Part shown: positions 5,570 to 7,285 of the stretch, one piece after another
How positions within the stretch are numbered: position 1 is the first letter of the stretch
Layout: each line of letters begins with the position of its first letter
Assembly: GCA_017477035.1 (NCBI GenBank)
Contig: JAFUXW010000259.1
Location: 1 to 7,285, forward strand
Reading direction: 5' to 3'
Source of the DNA: Alphaproteobacteria bacterium
Lineage (GTDB): Bacteria; Pseudomonadota; Alphaproteobacteria; RF32; CAG-239
Length of the DNA stretch: 7,285 nt
Position numbers and translations under genes: made by a program
The notes under the pieces: generated by a model
Databases searched by the model: none
Seen by the model: the letters and a program-made list of their open reading frames with translations, nothing else
What the model was told of the DNA's origin: nothing

Positions 5570-5622
5570 TTGCAACAAATCACACCATAACAGCCGGATT
5601 TGGTTTTGGTTATAAGTTGCAA
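5570..5622. repeat. Imperfect nested inverted repeat between divergent units
   Basis: TTGCAAC (5570-5576) and GTTGCAA (5616-5622) are perfect inverted copies; inside them ATAAC (5587-5591) and GTTAT (5609-5613) also pair. It lies upstream of the minus-strand recombinase-like gene, where a regulator could bind. There is no T-run on either side. Confidence 0.35.
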
Positions 5623-5682
5623 GCGAAAAGGCAATTTGTTTGTCTGGGGTTGTTTTAATGGCTCTTTGTTTTAAATTTGGTA

Positions 5683-5710
5683 TTGTTTTTTATTTTTATT
5701 AGTGTAAAAT
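5683..5710 (+). promoter_or_regulatory. Promoter candidate for the structured RNA
   Basis: TTGTTT (5683-5688) and TAAAAT (5705-5710) are 16 bases apart in a T-rich tract, each with one or two deviations from consensus. A start at about 5714 would open the transcript with the first hairpin (GGGT). Confidence 0.4.
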
Positions 5711-5713
5711 ATA

Positions 5714-5988
5714 GGGTAGATATGCCGTATTAGCATATTTAGACCCGTGTGGTCGGAGCCTTCATAAGCTCTTATTACCTTCGGTATTAGGATTTATACC
5801 GTGATTGCTATGTAGTCGTTTCGGCGATGAATAGTAAATAAACCCAGGTCATATTATATGGTCTGGGAGCTTTGAGCGGATGTCCAAGGATTTTGTGTCA
5901 AAATGAAATCTGAAAGGCTTAAAGGATCATTTAAGGTAATATGATTTATGAACTCTCCAGACCACCTGAAATATGGTGGTTTATTTTT
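5714..5988 (+). ncRNA. Candidate structured RNA of about 275 nt, unknown class
   Basis: The interval lacks a good reading frame but is packed with complementary segments. A 5' hairpin: GGGT (5714-5717) with ACCC (5743-5746), around ATATGC (5720-5725) with GCATAT (5733-5738). Then GGAGC with GCTCT near 5755-5772, CGGTAT (5782-5787) with ATACCG (5796-5801), a hairpin within 5808-5834, and a strong hairpin 5843-5867 (CCCAG to CTGGG with inner pairs). Near 5889-5907 ATTTTG and CAAAAT also pair. It ends in a terminator (5961-5988). GGTCTGG (5860-5866) can also pair with CCAGACC (5957-5963), which would compete with both the 5843 hairpin and the terminator stem. I looked for landmarks of RNase P RNA, tmRNA, 6S RNA, SRP RNA and the TPP and cobalamin riboswitches and saw none. 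It may be an independent small RNA or a riboswitch-like leader of the next gene. Confidence 0.5.
5961..5988 (+). terminator. Rho-independent terminator closing the structured RNA
   Basis: ACCACC (5961-5966) pairs with GGTGGT (5975-5980) around an 8-base loop and is followed by TTATTTTT (5981-5988). It lies just before the promoter of the next gene, so that gene is probably insulated from the RNA upstream. Confidence 0.75.
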
Positions 5989-5997
5989 GTCAAATGG

Positions 5998-6026
5998 TTG
6001 ACAAACAGTATGTAATGTGCTAATAT
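5998..6026 (+). promoter_or_regulatory. Near-consensus sigma70 promoter for the gene at 6048
   Basis: TTGACA (5998-6003) matches the -35 consensus fully, the spacer is exactly 17 bases, and TAATAT (6021-6026) differs from the -10 consensus in two positions. The expected start near 6033 leaves a leader of only about 15 bases before the ATG, ending in the ribosome binding site. Confidence 0.8.
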
Positions 6027-6047
6027 AGCGACAAAATGGAGAACTTT

Positions 6048-7285
6048 ATGGCTGATGTAACAGAAGTTTTGAATAAAGCCGAAAACAAAGAAGAGCTTAA
6101 AGCTGTTCTCCCATTAGGCGCGAAACAAGAATCAGAGATTTTTCAACAAATAACTGCCGAACTCGCTCAGCAAAATGATTTTGAGGCTTTCTTAAATAGA
6201 AAGGTTCATTTTGATAATCGCGATTGGACTTATGGTCAGTTTTTATATAAACATTGCTTTGATGAAGTTCAGAAATTTACCTATAAATGCAAAGATTATT
6301 TTGATGGTAAACCGGTGGCAAATTTTGGTGAAACAGAAAAGAATTTAGCACAAAAAGTTGCCTTCATTTTTTCCAATAATTTAGCACAGCCGGATGGTGT
6401 TTTGCAAACTGAAAAACTCAAAGAGCTTGATATATTTAACGGCGACAAAGAAAAAGAAGCTTTTTATCAAAATTTGTTTGCTAATTCTAATCGCTCGTTT
6501 GAGGGAAATCCGTGCTATTGGCATCCGGTTTCGCAATATCAAACTTTGGTTATTGAAAATGAGCTCTCAAAAATTGGAATGAATACAGGTCAGATACGCG
6601 ATTTAATGGTTCATTGCGAAAAGGAAAGAGAAAAAGCCGAAAGATTTTATAAAGATAATATGCCGACAGAATTTGTGCATAATTCAAAAGTTTCTCCCGA
6701 AGAAATGGGCAATACCGTTCAAACGAGATTACGTTCTGTTGATTCCGCTATCACAACGCAAAAATACTGCTTTATAGCCGAGCCGAATTCATTTCATTCC
6801 GGACTGCCGATGCAAGGTGATAAAGAATTTAAGAGCTGGCCGCGATTTAGCCCCAAAGTTATGGCTTTTCAGATGTCAGCGACTGAGTTTGCCGATAAAA
6901 CAAAGGATTCATATAATTATAAAATTGATATGTCGCAAAAAGATGCAATTCAACCTTGTATTCCGTTATGGGGCGGTGCGCCAAGCGAATGGGTTAGTGT
7001 TAAAGATTTAAGCTACTCTCCGGATGTTGAAAAAGAAACATTGCAGGATTTACAAAAGCAAGGTATGAAATTTTATCTTGTGCCGAATAAAGGGGACTGG
7101 GATTTGCTCCGCCAAGCCGAAAACCTATCCGAAAATGAGGCGGAAATCTTTATGCAAAAGTTATGCCAAGAAGACAAAGCAGTGTTGTTTGATAATAAAA
7201 AAGTTAATCAAAATGCGTGGAATATTGCATTTGATGGAAATGCAAACCCTACTTATCAAGAGCTTGCCGAGCGCAGACGGGCATC
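6048..7285 (+). CDS. Large hypothetical protein, at least 412 residues, 3' end outside window
   Basis: The frame opens at ATG 6048 behind GGAG (6038-6041, spacing 6) and stays open to the last base. It begins MADVTEVLNKAENKEELKAV, without a signal peptide, and no membrane segment is visible, so it is probably cytoplasmic. The visible part is acidic and lysine-rich, with many aromatic residues and scattered cysteines. Stretches such as NPCYWHPVSQYQTLVIENEL, YCFIAEPNSFHSGLPMQGD and CIPLWGGAPSEWVSVKDLSY suggest a folded globular protein. I recognise no family and no polymerase, nuclease, ATPase or recombinase motif. Codon use looks like that of preA, so it may be a native gene rather than part of the inserted cassette. 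The strong promoter and short leader predict high, mostly constitutive expression. Confidence 0.8.
   Translation, partial: MADVTEVLNKAENKEELKAVLPLGAKQESEIFQQITAELAQQNDFEAFLNRKVHFDNRDWTYGQFLYKHCFDEVQKFTYKCKDYFDGKPVANFGETEKNLAQKVAFIFSNNLAQPDGVLQTEKLKELDIFNGDKEKEAFYQNLFANSNRSFEGNPCYWHPVSQYQTLVIENELSKIGMNTGQIRDLMVHCEKEREKAERFYKDNMPTEFVHNSKVSPEEMGNTVQTRLRSVDSAITTQKYCFIAEPNSFHSGLPMQGDKEFKSWPRFSPKVMAFQMSATEFADKTKDSYNYKIDMSQKDAIQPCIPLWGGAPSEWVSVKDLSYSPDVEKETLQDLQKQGMKFYLVPNKGDWDLLRQAENLSENEAEIFMQKLCQEDKAVLFDNKKVNQNAWNIAFDGNANPTYQELAERRRA

Noticed and set aside
6394..7011. Two short plus-strand frames (6394-6582 and 6817-7011)
   Set aside because: Both lie within the long frame from 6048, which stays open over 1.2 kb with a good start signal.
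1..7285. CRISPR array, transposase, or restriction endonuclease
   Set aside because: No regularly spaced repeats with spacers, no DDE or tyrosine recombinase motifs and no recognised nuclease motif were seen on either strand.

Overview
The window looks like an AT-rich chromosome segment of a Gram-negative bacterium, tentatively a proteobacterium. The clues are a PreA-type dihydropyrimidine dehydrogenase, a BioG-type biotin esterase (best known from Haemophilus-like bacteria), good Shine-Dalgarno sites and standard TAA stops. A host-associated alphaproteobacterium would fit, but this is inference and no ribosomal RNA or other clear marker is present.

Left part (1-1621): the 3' end of preA (to 675) is followed by a bioG gene that reads well over its whole length except for an in-frame TAA at its seventh codon, so it is called a pseudogene. 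A small unknown gene on the minus strand (1355-1621) converges on it, and the two stop codons overlap. From 1622 to 2082 there is no convincing gene, only an orphan terminator, an inverted repeat and a short piece that may be coding debris.

Central part (2083-5160): a cassette that looks like an accessory insertion. It starts with a stand-alone gene for a 217-residue protein with a likely C-terminal helix-turn-helix, closed by its own terminator. Next comes a heavily structured control region (2814-2978) with helically phased repeats, overlapping -10 boxes with an inverted repeat, and two abutting hairpins, the second of which covers the ribosome binding site. It drives a compact operon: a small N-terminal reading frame, a downstream MT-A70-like frame that appears to be its continuation after a slip in a T7 run, and an intact C5-cytosine DNA methyltransferase. 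The MT-A70-like protein has lost the DPPW catalytic motif (it reads DLTQ), which recalls the inactive partner METTL14 of eukaryotic m6A enzymes. No restriction endonuclease is recognisable. Two strong terminator-like hairpins close the operon. Related short sequences (AACCTCTG and TGCAAAGGTT) lie at both ends of the cassette.

Right part (5161-7285): a minus-strand gene for a 114-residue protein shaped like the catalytic domain of a serine recombinase but lacking its active-site residues; then about 480 bases without a gene, which hold a candidate structured RNA of about 275 nt (about 5714-5988) with its own promoter and terminator; then a near-consensus sigma70 promoter and a large gene of unknown function (6048 to the window end, still open).

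The most interesting parts are the MT-A70-like/C5 methyltransferase operon with its layered control signals and the structured RNA with mutually exclusive helices.
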